Shown here piece after piece: positions 1 to 10,820 of a DNA stretch of 64,000 nucleotides. Location of the stretch: positions 1 to 64,000 of the forward strand of contig NW_027288577.1 in the NCBI RefSeq assembly GCF_037038585.1, read 5' to 3'. Numbering within the stretch: position 1 is the first letter of the stretch; each line of letters begins with the position of its first letter. A model generated the notes under the pieces. That model had not been told where the DNA came from and ran no database searches. It saw nothing but the letters and a program-made list of their open reading frames with translations. A program made the translations under genes and the position numbers. This DNA comes from Patagioenas fasciata (lineage: Eukaryota > Chordata > Aves > Columbiformes > Columbidae).

Positions 1-949
1 TGTTGAGCCAGCTCCGTAGCTCAGCAAGGAGTTTCTCCTGAGAAAGGGATCCAACCTCTGCCACTCTCTGCAGAGGCACATGAACAGTGTCCATGCACCT
101 GGGGACACAAAGAGTGACTTTGGCAAGATCACCCTCTATCTGGACCATTTAGATCTGTACCTGTGGATGGGGTATCAAGCCTTATAGTACAGCAAAGACT
201 GGAGTTCTGAGCTCTCTTCAACTCCCTGTGTGACAGTCTGTAAAATTAATTAACCCAGTGAAAAAGTTGGTTTTGATTCTCTTCACAGCCTGAAGCACCA
301 CATGGCTCAGGAGACAATCCAGGATACCCAACCAGCACTCACATGCTCTGCACTTAAAGTTCAGGTGTTCCTGGGAATCTCAGCAGACACGTCACGCTGA
401 TATCTGGGTTCAAGGAGCTGGTCAAGAGCCTCGTCTGCATTTCTGTAACGGTGGCTTTGCTGCCTGGCTGATGTGCAGACTCTGTACATGGATGCTGACA
501 CCTCTTGAACAACCTGCTCTGAAAGGATGAACAAGGTGGTGTTTTCTTTCTGGAAGGGTATTAGGACAGCAAACAAGAGGAAGCTGGATTGGAGGAAATG
601 AAAAAGGAGACAAACGTTGTGATCAGGGTTGTTTATGGTTACTTGTAAAGCAGCCTTGCGCCTCATGCGAATTATTTCTGTGATCAGAGGGAACCTGAGA
701 GCTTTCTCCAAATCAGAAACATGAAGGGGAAGGAAGGAAGGAAGGACAGTGTCATTCAGTCTCTAAGGCACCTCAAGAGGTGTCTTGACCAACCTCCTCC
801 TAAAAGCAGGGTCAGACCAGATTAGTGAGGGGTCTATACAAACACATAGTGGTAACTTTCTGATGTAGAGTGGATGCACACTGCTGGGAAACAGCTTCCA
901 GTGCTTGACTGTCCTCAGGAATGGAAAGTTTTTCCCTTTATCTACTGTC

Positions 950-1135
950 CTTCTAAGCCAAACCATCCAGATAGCCTTTTACCCATCTACTTGCACACTG
1001 ACACAGACCATAATATCCTACCCTGGACACAAGCACATTGTGGGGGATGATGCTGAATGCCTTGCTGACTTCCAGGCAATAGACCACCCCTGCTCTGCCC
1101 ACATGCAAACTCTGTCCTTTCCTCACAGAAAGCAA
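950..1135 (-). mobile_element. CR1 LINE ORF2 remnant (reverse transcriptase)
   Basis: Read on the minus strand, this stretch gives a decayed CR1 reverse transcriptase segment. It contains a Lys-Ala-Phe block followed by Ile-Pro-His-Asn-Val-Leu, then a Tyr-Gly-Leu and an Arg-Trp-Val-Lys-Gly-Tyr-Leu-Asp-Gly block. These correspond to the FSKAFDTVPHNIL...YGL...RWI..WL.G signature of CR1 ORF2. The catalytic FADD region is not present and the frame is degraded. The same fragment sits in units B (about 41400-41575) and C (about 54969-55151), so it predates the unit duplications. Confidence 0.6.
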
Positions 1136-2005
1136 AGAGGATGGACAGGCAGAACCTGCCCTGGGTAAACCCCATCACCTTCTCTTCCAGACATCCAGAA
1201 ATGGGGTCCCAGTGGACATGTTCTGGGGCACAGCCCTTAGTTCCCCTGCTCACCCATTGGCCATTTTGAAAAGTGCACACACTGTGTGAGAGCTGCCAGT
1301 GGTCAGGGACTCCCCCCAGTCTCCATGAGCTTTCCAAGATGGTGGAGAGTGGCCTCCCTGTGACATCGTCCTGCTGTCTCAGCTCCTGGGATGCTGCCCC
1401 TGCTGTCCCATAGACTGGAAAGGATTGTGTTAGTTCCAGTGACCCCTGACTTGATCCCCATCCTCAGCTGATTGTTCTCCAGATTCCTGTCTCCAGTCAC
1501 ACAGTCCTGGGACACATGCGGGTGAAGATGGAGGACAAGAAGACACAGGGATTCTCACCTCTTTCCCTTATTAAATTCATCAATGGCCACGCAGTGTCTT
1601 TGTTTCTCCTTTAACTGTTCCTGCAGTAGTAACAGCTCATTATGGGCCCTTGAAGTGCCTTAGAGGTCCAGACTGAGTTCTGATCTGGGCTGTTCTGTGC
1701 TTGGAGGCTGCTGTCCTTGCAGACCAGATGAACTCACTTCTGCCACCCTGCCTGGCAGTTCATTCCATCTGTGTCACAGCTCTGTCTGCAGCACTGGCAG
1801 CTCCAGCTCCCCCAGGCAGGTCCCTGGCTGAGGCCATTGCCTCACATCTGGGCTGGACCACCCCAGCTGTGGCACCAGCCCAGCTCTGACCTGCCACAGG
1901 AAACCTGGTACCAAGTGTCCAAGAGCCCATGTGTGCAAAGGCTTTGCTTCAGAGCACAGACATGACATGGCCAAAGACTGATGAATGTCCCTTTGCACCT
2001 AAGAG

Positions 2006-2012
2006 TATAAAA
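2006..2012 (+). promoter_or_regulatory. Candidate OR promoter TATA box, unit A
   Basis: TATAAAA within the context AAGAGTATAAAAGCAGAAC. The same element in matching context occurs in units B (40519-40525, minus) and C (54093-54099, minus). In each unit it points towards the OR gene and lies 2.0-2.9 kb upstream of it. Retention in three diverged copies is suggestive; function is inferred, and the downstream receptor here is only a stub. Confidence 0.4.
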
Positions 2013-2540
2013 GCAGAACAAAATGCCTAAGTTCATTCAACTGAAGATATTTCTCCCCCAGTTTGCAGAAATTAGATAATTTGCTGTAGCATTCCTCGTG
2101 TCCTATGTAAGGATGGGACAAGAAAATATGATTCTCATAGTGATTTATTTTTTTAAAACTAAATCTACAGTACTGGAAAGAAGTGTCTCTGAAGAGGAGA
2201 GAGAATCAACATCACTGATTACTTCAACTTTGAAGTTGTGCCCCTGGAGCCCCAGAGGCATGTGGAGGGAGCCCAGAGGGGACAGAGAAAGGGACATGAG
2301 GGGCTGCTCCTGTGCTGCTGAGCTGGGCTGGGCTCCTGGGACACAGGGAGCTCCTGGCAAGCGGCAGCGCTGCAGAGAGACAGCTCTGCTCAGGAGCAGC
2401 TCCTCTGCACACGCAGCAGGGTTGAGGGCTCTGCCTGCAGCACTGAGGGCACAGGAGTCAGGCACAGAGAGGGGAAAGGCAATGTAGGTGGCTGCTTGCT
2501 GAGGGCTCATTGAGAGACAAATCTTCACAGTCCTTACACG

Positions 2541-2542
2541 GT
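2541..2542 (+). other. Candidate 5' non-coding exon splice donor, unit A
   Basis: The GT of a strong GGTAAGT donor consensus. The surrounding stretch (CTTCACAGTCC...GGTAAGTCTCTG) recurs in the same relative place upstream of the ORs at 28078 (donor 26831), 51240 (donor 53566, minus) and 60435 (donor 59066). It is inferred to end the 5' untranslated exon of the OR transcript, which would splice to an acceptor just before the ATG. In this unit the receptor is destroyed. Confidence 0.5.
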
Positions 2543-4062
2543 AAGTCTCTGGCTGTTGGACAATACTACTACATTTCCTGGAGAGAGACCCTAAAGATGA
2601 TACATCCCACAATTTACAGGATCTGTCAGGTCTCTCTCACAGTATCTCTGCTGTAGAGAAGAACACACTCCAGAGCAGCGCTTCCCTGTGGCATCATCAA
2701 TGGGAAAGGGCATCATGGCACCTTCTGCTGAGGGTGACTGCAGGGGGAGCTCCCAGGGGTGCCCAGGGCTGTCCTGCAGAGCAGGGTCCCTGCACCCCAG
2801 GGCTGTGCCGGAGCAGGGACTCTGCCACCTGCCAGGGTCAGCGCTCAGCCTGCCTGGGGAGATCCCAACAATACTGAGGGGAGAAGATGTCATATGAAGG
2901 AGCAAACGCTATAGGGCAGGAAATGTGTTTCTGCTGTGGAGAGGGTGCTCTGTGGGTCAGGGCTGCTCACAGCTCCAGATCACCCCAAGATTTTTCAAAG
3001 GGGATGCCTCAAGGACAAGATCAGTGCAAGGATTACCAGACAGAAAAGGAGCTTTCCTGAGTCTCTCTTTTCAGTTTCCTATCCCAAGGGGTGAGGGTGC
3101 AGGAAAGGATAAAGTAAAAATGAGCTCTCATGCTTAGACAAGTCACTGAGACTCCTAAACTGCAACTGTGAGTGATCAGCACATCTGCCAGAAGGCTCAT
3201 AACATCCCTTCACCACCCCTCTGCCTATGCACAGCACCTGCATCACCTTTGCTGGACCCCTCAGCCTAGTCTGACCTGTCCTGTTTTCCAGCCTGCAAAC
3301 AGGAAGATGCCCCCAGGCAGTGCCCTGTGAACAGGCAGGATCTGTAGGGCCGGGGGAGGGCACAGAGGGTGGGATGGGGTCTGTGAGCACTGACAGGGAA
3401 GAGACATGGACAGGGAAACACCTCCCAGGGGGAGAATCTCCAGGCAGCAGGGAAATGATCAGAAATGAGAGGAAACTGAACCCGGAATTGTTATGGGAGG
3501 GAGAACAGAGAAAAGTCCCTGTGATCCCCTGCAGTGCAGATCCCTCCTGTGAGCACCCCCCTGGCCTCCTGTCCCACCCAGCAAAGCCTCTGCCCTCAGG
3601 GCCGGGGGCTCCAAGGCATGAAGCAGCTCCTGTGCAGCCAGAGCTCCAGTTCCTCTGCAGAGCACAGGGGCTGAGAGCAGCTGCCCGGCAATGTTGGTGT
3701 CTGGGAGGTGGCTGCACAGCTGGGGAAGGGTGGCGCTGTCTGAGTGCCCGGCTGCCTCTGCCCTGGCCGCTCTCACACCCACCCTCACCGCATTGTCCTT
3801 CTTGCTCCCCTGCTCTGGGTCACTGCTGTTGGGATCTTGTTCTTGCTCTCAGGCTCTCTGGGGATGGCAGTTTCAGCTGCAGAGTCACAGCCTGATCTTG
3901 TGGGTCCTTTCCTGCAGCTGTGTCCATGGGAACACGTCTCCCAGCTTTGCTCTGACCTGTGGGGTGTGGGCAATGCAGTCTGTGGGGCTGGGGAATGAGC
4001 TGAGTCTCCCTGAATCAAGTGCCATCATTAAGACACTTGGATATCTCCTGAGGGTTTCCTTC

Positions 4063-4266
4063 CAAGCTCTGTTTGTGAGCACTGCCATGTTTGCCTATCT
4101 GAAGACCCCTCCATCTCTTCCCCATCCCTGGATCTGGTGGTTTCTGTTTTGTACTCACTGGTGCCTCCAGCAGTGAACCCCCTCATCTACAGCATGAGGA
4201 ACAAGGAACTCAAGGAGTCTATAAGGAAACTGTTGATTGTTTGCTTTTCAAAAGCAGTAACGAACT
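4063..4266 (+). pseudogene. OR14-like olfactory receptor stub (3' end only)
   Basis: About 200 bases match the last quarter of the OR14-like coding exon: the TM6 end (Phe-Val-Ser-Thr-Ala-Met-Phe-Ala-Tyr-Leu-Lys), TM7 with the NPLIY motif, and the tail ending in Lys-Ala-Val-Thr-Asn and TGA at 4264-4266. A one-base deletion in the CCCCCC run after the TM6 block (about 4103-4108) puts the two halves in different frames. Everything upstream, from the start codon through TM5, is missing. The stub joins intron-like sequence homologous to about 52060-52100 and 38900. The partner copy at 37506-38428 keeps the whole exon, so the loss is about 1.2 kb and specific to this arm. It cannot encode a receptor. 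Confidence 0.9.
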
Positions 4267-4319
4267 GACCTCCTTCTTCTGCATGTCACTTGCAATAACG
4301 TATTAGTTGTTCAACCTGG

Positions 4320-4380
4320 GTTCTGTAGGTGGTTGTTTGTTTGGTTGGTTTTGTTTGTTTCTTTGTTTGTTTGTTATCTT
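4320..4380. repeat. (TTTG)n low-complexity tract in the OR 3' flank
   Basis: Interrupted TTTG/TTGG repeats. A degenerate purine-side counterpart lies at 37381-37450 in unit B, so the tract predates the A/B duplication and its length has since drifted. Confidence 0.7.
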
Positions 4381-4525
4381 TGGTGTTTGCTTTTCTTGGT
4401 TGTATTAATGCTATCCACAAGAAAAATTATTTGTCTTCTTATGGTTGTGTCCATGTCTACCTGTCTAGTGTGTCCCGTTGTCTTTATGTAAATAAGGACC
4501 CGTACTCTCTATGTGTATGAAATGA

Positions 4526-4531
4526 AATAAA
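4526..4531 (+). promoter_or_regulatory. Polyadenylation signal AATAAA of the OR 3' UTR, unit A
   Basis: AATAAA about 260 bases after the stub's stop codon, in the context GAAATGAAATAAAGGACC. Equivalent AATAAAGG signals follow the ORs at 61367 (61559-61564) and 50344 (50206-50211, minus). In unit B the matching site near 37261 reads AAACAAAGG on the minus strand, so the signal is lost there. Confidence 0.55.
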
Positions 4532-5512
4532 GGACCCCACACTGACTTATTTGCCCAGAATCCTCTCTCTGAGTTCTCTGGAGCTGCATAAGCCATGTCT
4601 GTGTGCTGAGGGGGAGTGAGTAGGAGCCACCCTGAGCTGGGTCTTCCTCCCATCCTGACCAACATGAATCTGCAGACTCACCCCACGACTCTGGGCACCA
4701 CAGCCCACTTGCTCTGCAGTGCAGCACTGTCATGTTGGGGCTGTATGGAGCATGGAATGAGGGTGCAGGAACAAACAGAAAAGTCAACATAGCTCAGCTC
4801 TCTTGGGAAAGGGCTCTGTGGGGAGATGGGATTTTCAAGGAGAAGCGTGTGGCACGGAATGTGTGCAGAAAAGAGGTGGAAAGAGAAACCCTTTGCTGCA
4901 GGTGGCAGCTTGGGGCAGGTGGCCCTGGCACTGTGGCAGCAGGGCCTTCCTGAGGATCCCCTAGGCCAAATGTCTCATGCTGTCCTGGGGAGCAAGTCTG
5001 GACCTGGGTTTGCAAGCTGCCTGGGCTGGAGATCTGCTCAGCATGCTGACTGGATGAACATTCTCGGTGTCCTTCATTCTCACTGGTCCCCACTGCTGTG
5101 GGACCAGTTCCAGCATGGCTGCTCTGCTGGGCTCAACCGGCAAGAGGGCGGGGGGGCACGATTCAGGAAGGGGTGGGAGGGGTGAACTGGGAAATGCCCC
5201 AGAGAAGAAAACACCAGTGAACAGCTGAAGTGTGTGAGTGTGCAGGGCTGGCACACAGCAGTGTCCTCTCCCGGCCAGGCCTCCTGGGAGAGCCCTGAAG
5301 GACCAGCAGAGCATGGTCTGGTGTGTGCCCATGTTCATGGGACAAACTGGGGAAGTTGCCCCAGGACAGTCATCACAGACCAGCCCCTCAAAACCTCCAT
5401 TTCCTTCACTGGCTCTTCTCCCCAGCTGAGAGAGGTTGTTCACCTCTCAACACAAGGACACTGAATGACTAGGTCAGAAGCCAATGTTTCCATTGTACAA
5501 ATGAGATATGAG
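4532..5512. other. Shared 3' flank of the OR unit, no gene seen
   Basis: Non-coding sequence found again, inverted, at about 36300-37250 (unit B). Parts recur at 49500-49800 (unit C, inverted) and at 61980-62110 (unit D, same orientation). The open frames here have no recognisable domain and differ between copies. Confidence 0.6.
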
Positions 5513-6212
5513 TGGCTGGGAAGTGGCTGGAGGAAAGGGATCTGCGGGTGCTGACTGACAGTTGCTGAACATAAGCCAGAATGTTCCCAGGTGGCCAAAA
5601 AGGTCACCTGCATCCTGGCTTGTAAAAAGAATAGGGTGGCCAGTAGGACTACAGAAGTGATTGTGCCTCAGTGATTGTGTTCTGAGTGCTGGTGAGGCTG
5701 CAGCTTGAATCCTGTGTTCAGTCTTGGGCCCCTCATCATAAGAAGGACATCAAGGCACTAGAGAGAATGCGGAGGAGGTGACGAAGCTGCTGAGGGGCTG
5801 GAGCACAAGTGTGATGAGGAGCAGTTGAGGGAGCTGGGGCTGTTCAGCCTGGAGAACAGGAGGCTGAGGGGAGACCTTCTCACTCTCTGCAACTGCCTGA
5901 AAGGAGGTTGGAGCATGGAGGGTGTTGGTCTCTTCTCCCAAGTAGCAAGTGACCGGACAAGAGGAAATGGCTGCAATTTGCACCAGGGGAGGTTTAGCTT
6001 GGATACTAGGAAAAAATTCTTCCCGGGCAGGGTTGTCGGGTGGTAGAACAGACTGCCCAGGGCAGTGAGGAGTCACCCACCCTAGAGGGCTGTAAAAGAC
6101 ATTCAAACGAGGTTCTTAGGGACATGGTTTAGTGTGAGAGCTGGGTTATGGTTGGACTCAATGATCCCAAGGGTCTCTTCCAATCGAAGTATTCCAAGAT
6201 TCCATGATTCTA
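5513..6212 (+). mobile_element. CR1 LINE, 3' fragment
   Basis: A 5'-truncated CR1 with the characteristic 3' region, including GAGGAGCAGTTGAGGGAGCT, CTGTTCAGCCTGGAGAACAG and a Gly-rich block, then TTAGGGACATGGTTTAGTG and GGTTGGACTCAATGATCCC. It ends in degenerate ATTCCATGATTC repeats. The same insertion occupies 35281-36075 on the other arm (minus) but is absent from the matching position in unit C (about 49095). Here its 5' part is about 300 bases shorter than in unit B because of a later deletion that also removed flanking sequence. Confidence 0.9.
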
Positions 6213-7622
6213 CCTCACGTGAGAGTCCACAAAGCCAACTCAGTTGTGGACGCTGACAGAACCCTGACATTTCTGTGTGTGACTCTGGGAACAAACCCCA
6301 CTGACCCAGTGAGATTCATCTCAATTAACCTGGACAAGCTCATTGCAAGTGCTCCTGTCTGTTACGTCACCCTGGCCTGTGATTCTGGATTGCGCTTTCA
6401 AAATGACAGTGCAACTGAGGAGGACCTGGCATCTGTCAAACCCATCTTCAAGAAAGGCAGGAAGGAGAATTGGAAGAATCACAGGCTGCTCAGCCTGCCT
6501 CTGTCCCTGGGAAGGTGATGGGACAAGTCCTCCTGCAGCCATCTGCAGGCACTTGAAGGACAAGAAAGGGACTTGTGTACCAAAATGGGCAGGGGAAAGA
6601 AAGACATGTTATGTGTATGAAATTGTGCCAGGCCTTGGACATGGTCCCCCTTGGTGTCCTTAGAGCTGGACTGATGCTGTCTGGACTGAAGAACTGGATG
6701 CTTGGTGGGAAGTTCACTGAAATATCAAGCCCAAATATAATCTGTGATGCAGTGTCCTCTGCGCAGTTACTTGTGTCATCCCTCAGTGACCAGCATTTGG
6801 GTCAAAACTGCTGAAAGACATTATTCTCCTTTCTGTGATGTGATGGAGATAATACAATACTGAGTGGAGACCTTGAGCAACCTCACTTGGTCACCATGCT
6901 TTGAGAAAGAGAGTGAAACAAGAAGCTGTTCAGGGATCTCTTCAAATCTGACCTACTCTATGATTCAATGAATCTTTCCCCTGGACAAATTTTTGAAGAT
7001 GAAAAAAAAAAAGCAGAGGAGGAGATGGTATAAACATAAAAACAGCAGTTACTGAAGAGAATGTTTCTCCACTCAAATAGTTAGAAGGAAATATATTTGT
7101 TTAATCGGGTCAGGTCCTGTGTTATGCCTGGGTTATGAGGAGGGTGATGGGTGGGTATGGTATCATGAGGTCACTTGTGTCTCAGGAACTCATAACTGAG
7201 TTGGAAGGGTACGGCTGTGAAGGGGACAGTAGGGTCAGTTCTGTGTCTGGAAGGGACAGGCCAGCAGCAGGGACATGGCTGGGAAAGAACCTCTGTCAAC
7301 ATGCCCACAGGTCCTATCCAGGAAGAGGGCTTGGAGCTGGGTTCTCAAGGCTGACAAGGCTGGAAGGCACTCAAAGAACCCAGGTCTCTGTCCCCTTGGC
7401 CATGGCAGTTGTCTCTGCCACTGAGGCCCAGGAGAAGCCATGTTGTCCTCATGGCACTGGGGCCTCTCTGCCTCCTTGCAGTCCCATGGGGAAGCTGGAA
7501 GTTGTTGTACCAGTGTTGTCCTTCCCTCAGCCTTGCACTCCCAGGGTCCCAGGAAGAGCCCTGAGCCGTGTGTGCTTACATCTCATCTGTACAATGAAAA
7601 CACGGACTTTTGACCTAGTATT
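6213..7622. other. Unit A 3' flank, no gene seen
   Basis: Duplicated non-coding DNA, inverted at about 33900-35280 in unit B, with a more diverged collinear copy at about 47300-49090 in unit C. Part of it (7394-7580) also recurs at 58310-58520. A poly(A)-like run lies near 7003-7012. Long open frames are present on both strands but they differ in length between copies and show no known domain. Confidence 0.55.
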
Positions 7623-7745
7623 TCATAGAATCATAGAATGTCTTCAGTAGAAAGGGACCCCAGGATCATAGAGTCCAACTCCTGTCCCGGCGCAGGACAA
7701 CGACGACAGTTCACACCGTGTGTGTGAGGAGATTGTCCACTCTCT
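7623..7745 (-). mobile_element. CR1 LINE 3' end
   Basis: The plus strand reads CATAGAATCATAGAATGTC then a GGGACC...AGAGTCCAACTCCTGTCC block, which is the reverse complement of a CR1 3' terminus. The matching insertion is at about 33780-33900 (plus) in unit B. A longer version is at 46893-47275 (minus) in unit C, so the insertion predates all three units. Confidence 0.85.
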
Positions 7746-9094
7746 TCTTCGCCGTGGCACTCCATCGACTCCTTGCACCCCCATGGAGTGTCACACCATT
7801 GCCCTGCACTGGGCATCGCACTCCCCACATCCCCAGGAAGAGTCCTGAGACACATGTGAGGGACAGGATCTCCCTTCTTAGGGGCAGGGGCTCAAGGCTT
7901 GGCCATTGTCCTTCATCAAACAAATCAAGGGGTTTCTCAGCATCAGAGCTGCTTCACTTTGCTTTTGCCTGATGCAATCACTGCCTCCAATTATCTGCTC
8001 TAACAAGTCCCTGGGGAGGCTTTGTCAGTAACAGCCCTCAGTGGGGCCCATTAATGCTTGAAGATACTTTGGAGTTTGCTTCTGACTTGGACTTCTTGAG
8101 CAGATTCTTCAGTCTGTGCTTGGTATCTGTGGTTTATGGACTCAGCACCAAATACGCCATGGGGCTCATTAAAACACAGACAGCCCTAACGAGCGATGTT
8201 TCTTTCTGTAATATTCCTCATATCCAAAAGACTTGTAGAACTAATTGGAATGGTTTCAGTGGGACACTTAATGATGAAGATTGCAAATAAGATTTCATAA
8301 AGGAGGGTGTTTTCTCTCAAGGGTATTTTCTGTCATTTTTCAGTGTATAGAAGAAGTGACAGCAGCATTCTACACTGGACATTGATCCCGAGGGTCTCCT
8401 GTAGACATCTGCACAGGCAGGAGAACAGTCCCTTGAGGCTGGACACTGTATGGACAACCTCGCTCCTCACCCCCCACCCCCAGTCTGCAGGTTCCCTCTT
8501 TGGCCACCAGAGACTTGCACCACTTTTCCTCACATCAGACTTCTCCACTGAGCTCTGCAGGAGATGCTGCAGCTCCTGTGCACCAGCTCCACCTGCTCTC
8601 CTGTGTAAATAATGCACAGTTTAATAAACAGTAAAACACTTTCCTCAGATGTGTGTGCAAGCTGGATCTGATGAGGTCCACCATCCACAAGGGACACCCA
8701 CACAAGAACTATTTTTAGACAGAGAGATAGGAAAGGATAGATAGAAACACAATTAACGTGCTGTGTACCATGTTAATTAGACCTCTGAAGACTGGGGTAA
8801 GTTTGTAACTGCCTGAGGCTCAAAGCAGAAACCACACAGTGGAGAGGCAACTGAATGACCAAAGAGCAAGTGGAGGAGGAAACCTGAGAGCACTGGGAAG
8901 GGCGAACATCCAGACAGACTGTTGGAAAGTTGTCCTTTGACATGGACATTTAGTCAGGAGAGGTCGAAACTCCTAAATGACAAAGGAGATGAAATAATAG
9001 CGTGTTGGTAATAGAAGTACAGGGGAAGACCAATATTTCTTCTCCTGCCTTTAGTACACGGCCTGTTGATTCACTTTTTGTCCTTTTATTTTTT

Positions 9095-9205
9095 TAGTTA
9101 ATATGTTAAACAAACCACCACCAAGCCCACACAAACAAACAAAAAACACCCTCAAAAACAAACAAACAAAAAACAAACAAACAAACAAAAAACACAACAA
9201 AAATA
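9095..9205. repeat. (CAAA)n simple repeat
   Basis: An interrupted ACAAACAAACAAAAAAC tract. The partner at about 32345-32415 is a shorter GTTT tract, so the two arms differ in repeat length although the flanks are almost identical. Confidence 0.85.
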
Positions 9206-9422
9206 TAAACACGTCCACGTTTCCAACAGACATCAGTCATTAGTTGTCTCACCATAAACAGCCAGTGCCATTTTAGGGGACCGATTTTATCCGAGGTGCT
9301 GGCCTGGGATTGGCATCTATCACAGAGGACCTGGGGGAGACCAGAGCACCTTGCAATGCAGATGGAAGTTAGGCAGGGGTTCCCAGGGCATCTACACTGG
9401 CACCAGGTGTTTGTGTCCCTGG

Positions 9423-9690
9423 AGCTGAAGACATTTGTGTCCTAAATCCATGCCCAGTTCTGCAAAACTCTTATTTTTTCAAAGAAATAAATCCCCCAAA
9501 ATACTTAAAAAGAAAATAAATAAATGTTTAATATGTAAGAATGTAATATGTGCCATATGAAAAATCAATATGTAAAAAGCTATCCATGTACCTGAGGACA
9601 TGTGTGTCTTATATCCATTTCTAGTTGTGGAAAACACTTTCCTTTTTGAAGAAAATAACCCCCCAAAGACCTAAAAAAAAGGAAAAGTAC
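9423..9690. repeat. Diverged tandem duplication, period about 169 bp
   Basis: Two copies of a block of about 90 bases (starts about 9423 and 9592) share the order GACAT-TGTGTC, ATCCAT, AGTT-TG-AAAAC-CTT, AAATAA-CCCCCAAA, separated by AT-rich sequence. Both copies are also present, inverted, at about 31870-32140 in unit B. Confidence 0.6.
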
Positions 9691-9984
9691 ATTGAAACCT
9701 TCCTTGACTTTGAAACTTTGTCTTCAGTTCATATTTTAACTTTCATTGACATTAACTGACATCGGATGGGCCTGCAGGCATGAAGCCAAGATCATTTTGT
9801 GTCTTGCATAGAGCCCCATGCCCTCTAAACCTTCCCTGCCCAGGACTCCTCACACTTGGCTTAGAGCGAGTCACACTGAGGTGTTGGCTGGGTTTAGATG
9901 TTGGTTTAGATGGTCACCTACAGCACAGGTGCGTTCATGTTCCTTAGTCATCTCCTTTGCTCCCATTAGAAACAGAGCCCAGCA

Positions 9985-10820
9985 TCACAATGGGATCATA
10001 AGAGAACTGAGGTTGAAGGGACCTCAGGAGTCTGCAGTCCAACCTGTCAGAAACTGGGTCAGAACAAGGTGTTCAAGCCTTCATTCAATCAGAGATTGAA
10101 AACCCGCAAGGACAGAGGCTGCTCAGCCTCTCTGGGTGACCTGCAACAGCACTTGGCTGAGCTCCCAGGGCAGGGGTGTCAAATTCATTTTCACCGGGGG
10201 TCACATCAGCTTCACAATTGCCTTAAAGGGCCGAATGTATAAATGTAGGAGTAGTTAAATTTATACAGTCCTTTAAAATTATGTTCTGCCATTTGAGGGT
10301 AACCATGAGGCTGATGTGATCCCTGGTGAAAATGAAGTTGACACTCACCTCCTAGGGAAAAAGCTTTTCCTTATGTCCTGGCTGAACCTCTCCTCTTTCA
10401 CCTGCCACCCATTCTCTTTTGTTCTTCTGCCACACACCATGGTGAAGAGCCTGGCTGTGTGTTCTCCATGATCTCCTTATTGGTACTGACAGGCTGTGAT
10501 GAGGTCCCTGTCAGCCTTCCCTTCTCTGGGCTGGACGAGCCCAGCTCCGTCAGCCTCTCCCCACAGGCCAAGTGCTCCAGTTTCTGGCTGTCCTGAGGCC
10601 CTTTGCTCAACCCACTCCAGCTTGCCAATATCTTTCCTGAACTGGGATCTGAGATCTGGATGGAGTATTCCAGAGAATCCCTTCCCTCCACCTCCTGGCC
10701 GTGCTCCTGGTGGCACAGCCCTGGGTGCTCCTGACCTCCCTTGCACCAGGGCACACGCTGCCTCCTGTCCAGCTCCCTGCCCACACAGACCTTTCCCACA
10801 GAGCTGCTCCCAACCAGACA
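9985..10820 (-). mobile_element. CR1 LINE, interrupted by a hAT MITE
   Basis: The 3' part (9985-10170) and the body (10350-10820) of a minus-strand CR1 are split by the MITE at 10171-10349. The CR1 hallmarks are ACCTCAGGAGTCTGCAGTCC near the 3' end, and CCTTATGTCCTGGCTGAACC, CAGCCTCTCCCCACAGGCC and CCTGAACTGGGATCTGAGAT further in. The same composite is at about 30740-31573 (plus) in unit B. The upstream limit is gradual. Confidence 0.85.
10171..10349. mobile_element. hAT-type MITE with terminal inverted repeats
   Basis: A non-autonomous element of about 179 bp. The left end begins CAGGGGTGTCAAATTCATTT and the right end is its imperfect inverted complement (GGTGAAAATGAAGTTGACAC...). The interior also folds back, with matching GGGCCGAATGTATAAATGTA and TTTATACAGTCC arms. 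It is flanked by an imperfect 8-base direct repeat, TCCCAGGG (10163-10170) and TCCTAGGG (10350-10357), as expected for hAT insertion. It has no coding capacity. Confidence 0.85.

Larger units (their letters stand above)
7746..9984. other. Unit A core flank, near-identical on both arms, no gene seen
   Basis: This segment is the best-preserved part of the inverted repeat (partner about 31574-33780). The 306-base stretch 8307-8612 and its partner 32918-33223 give identical translations in both directions. There is no OR sequence and no recognised domain. An AATAAA is present near 8622 but no gene precedes it. Confidence 0.55.
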
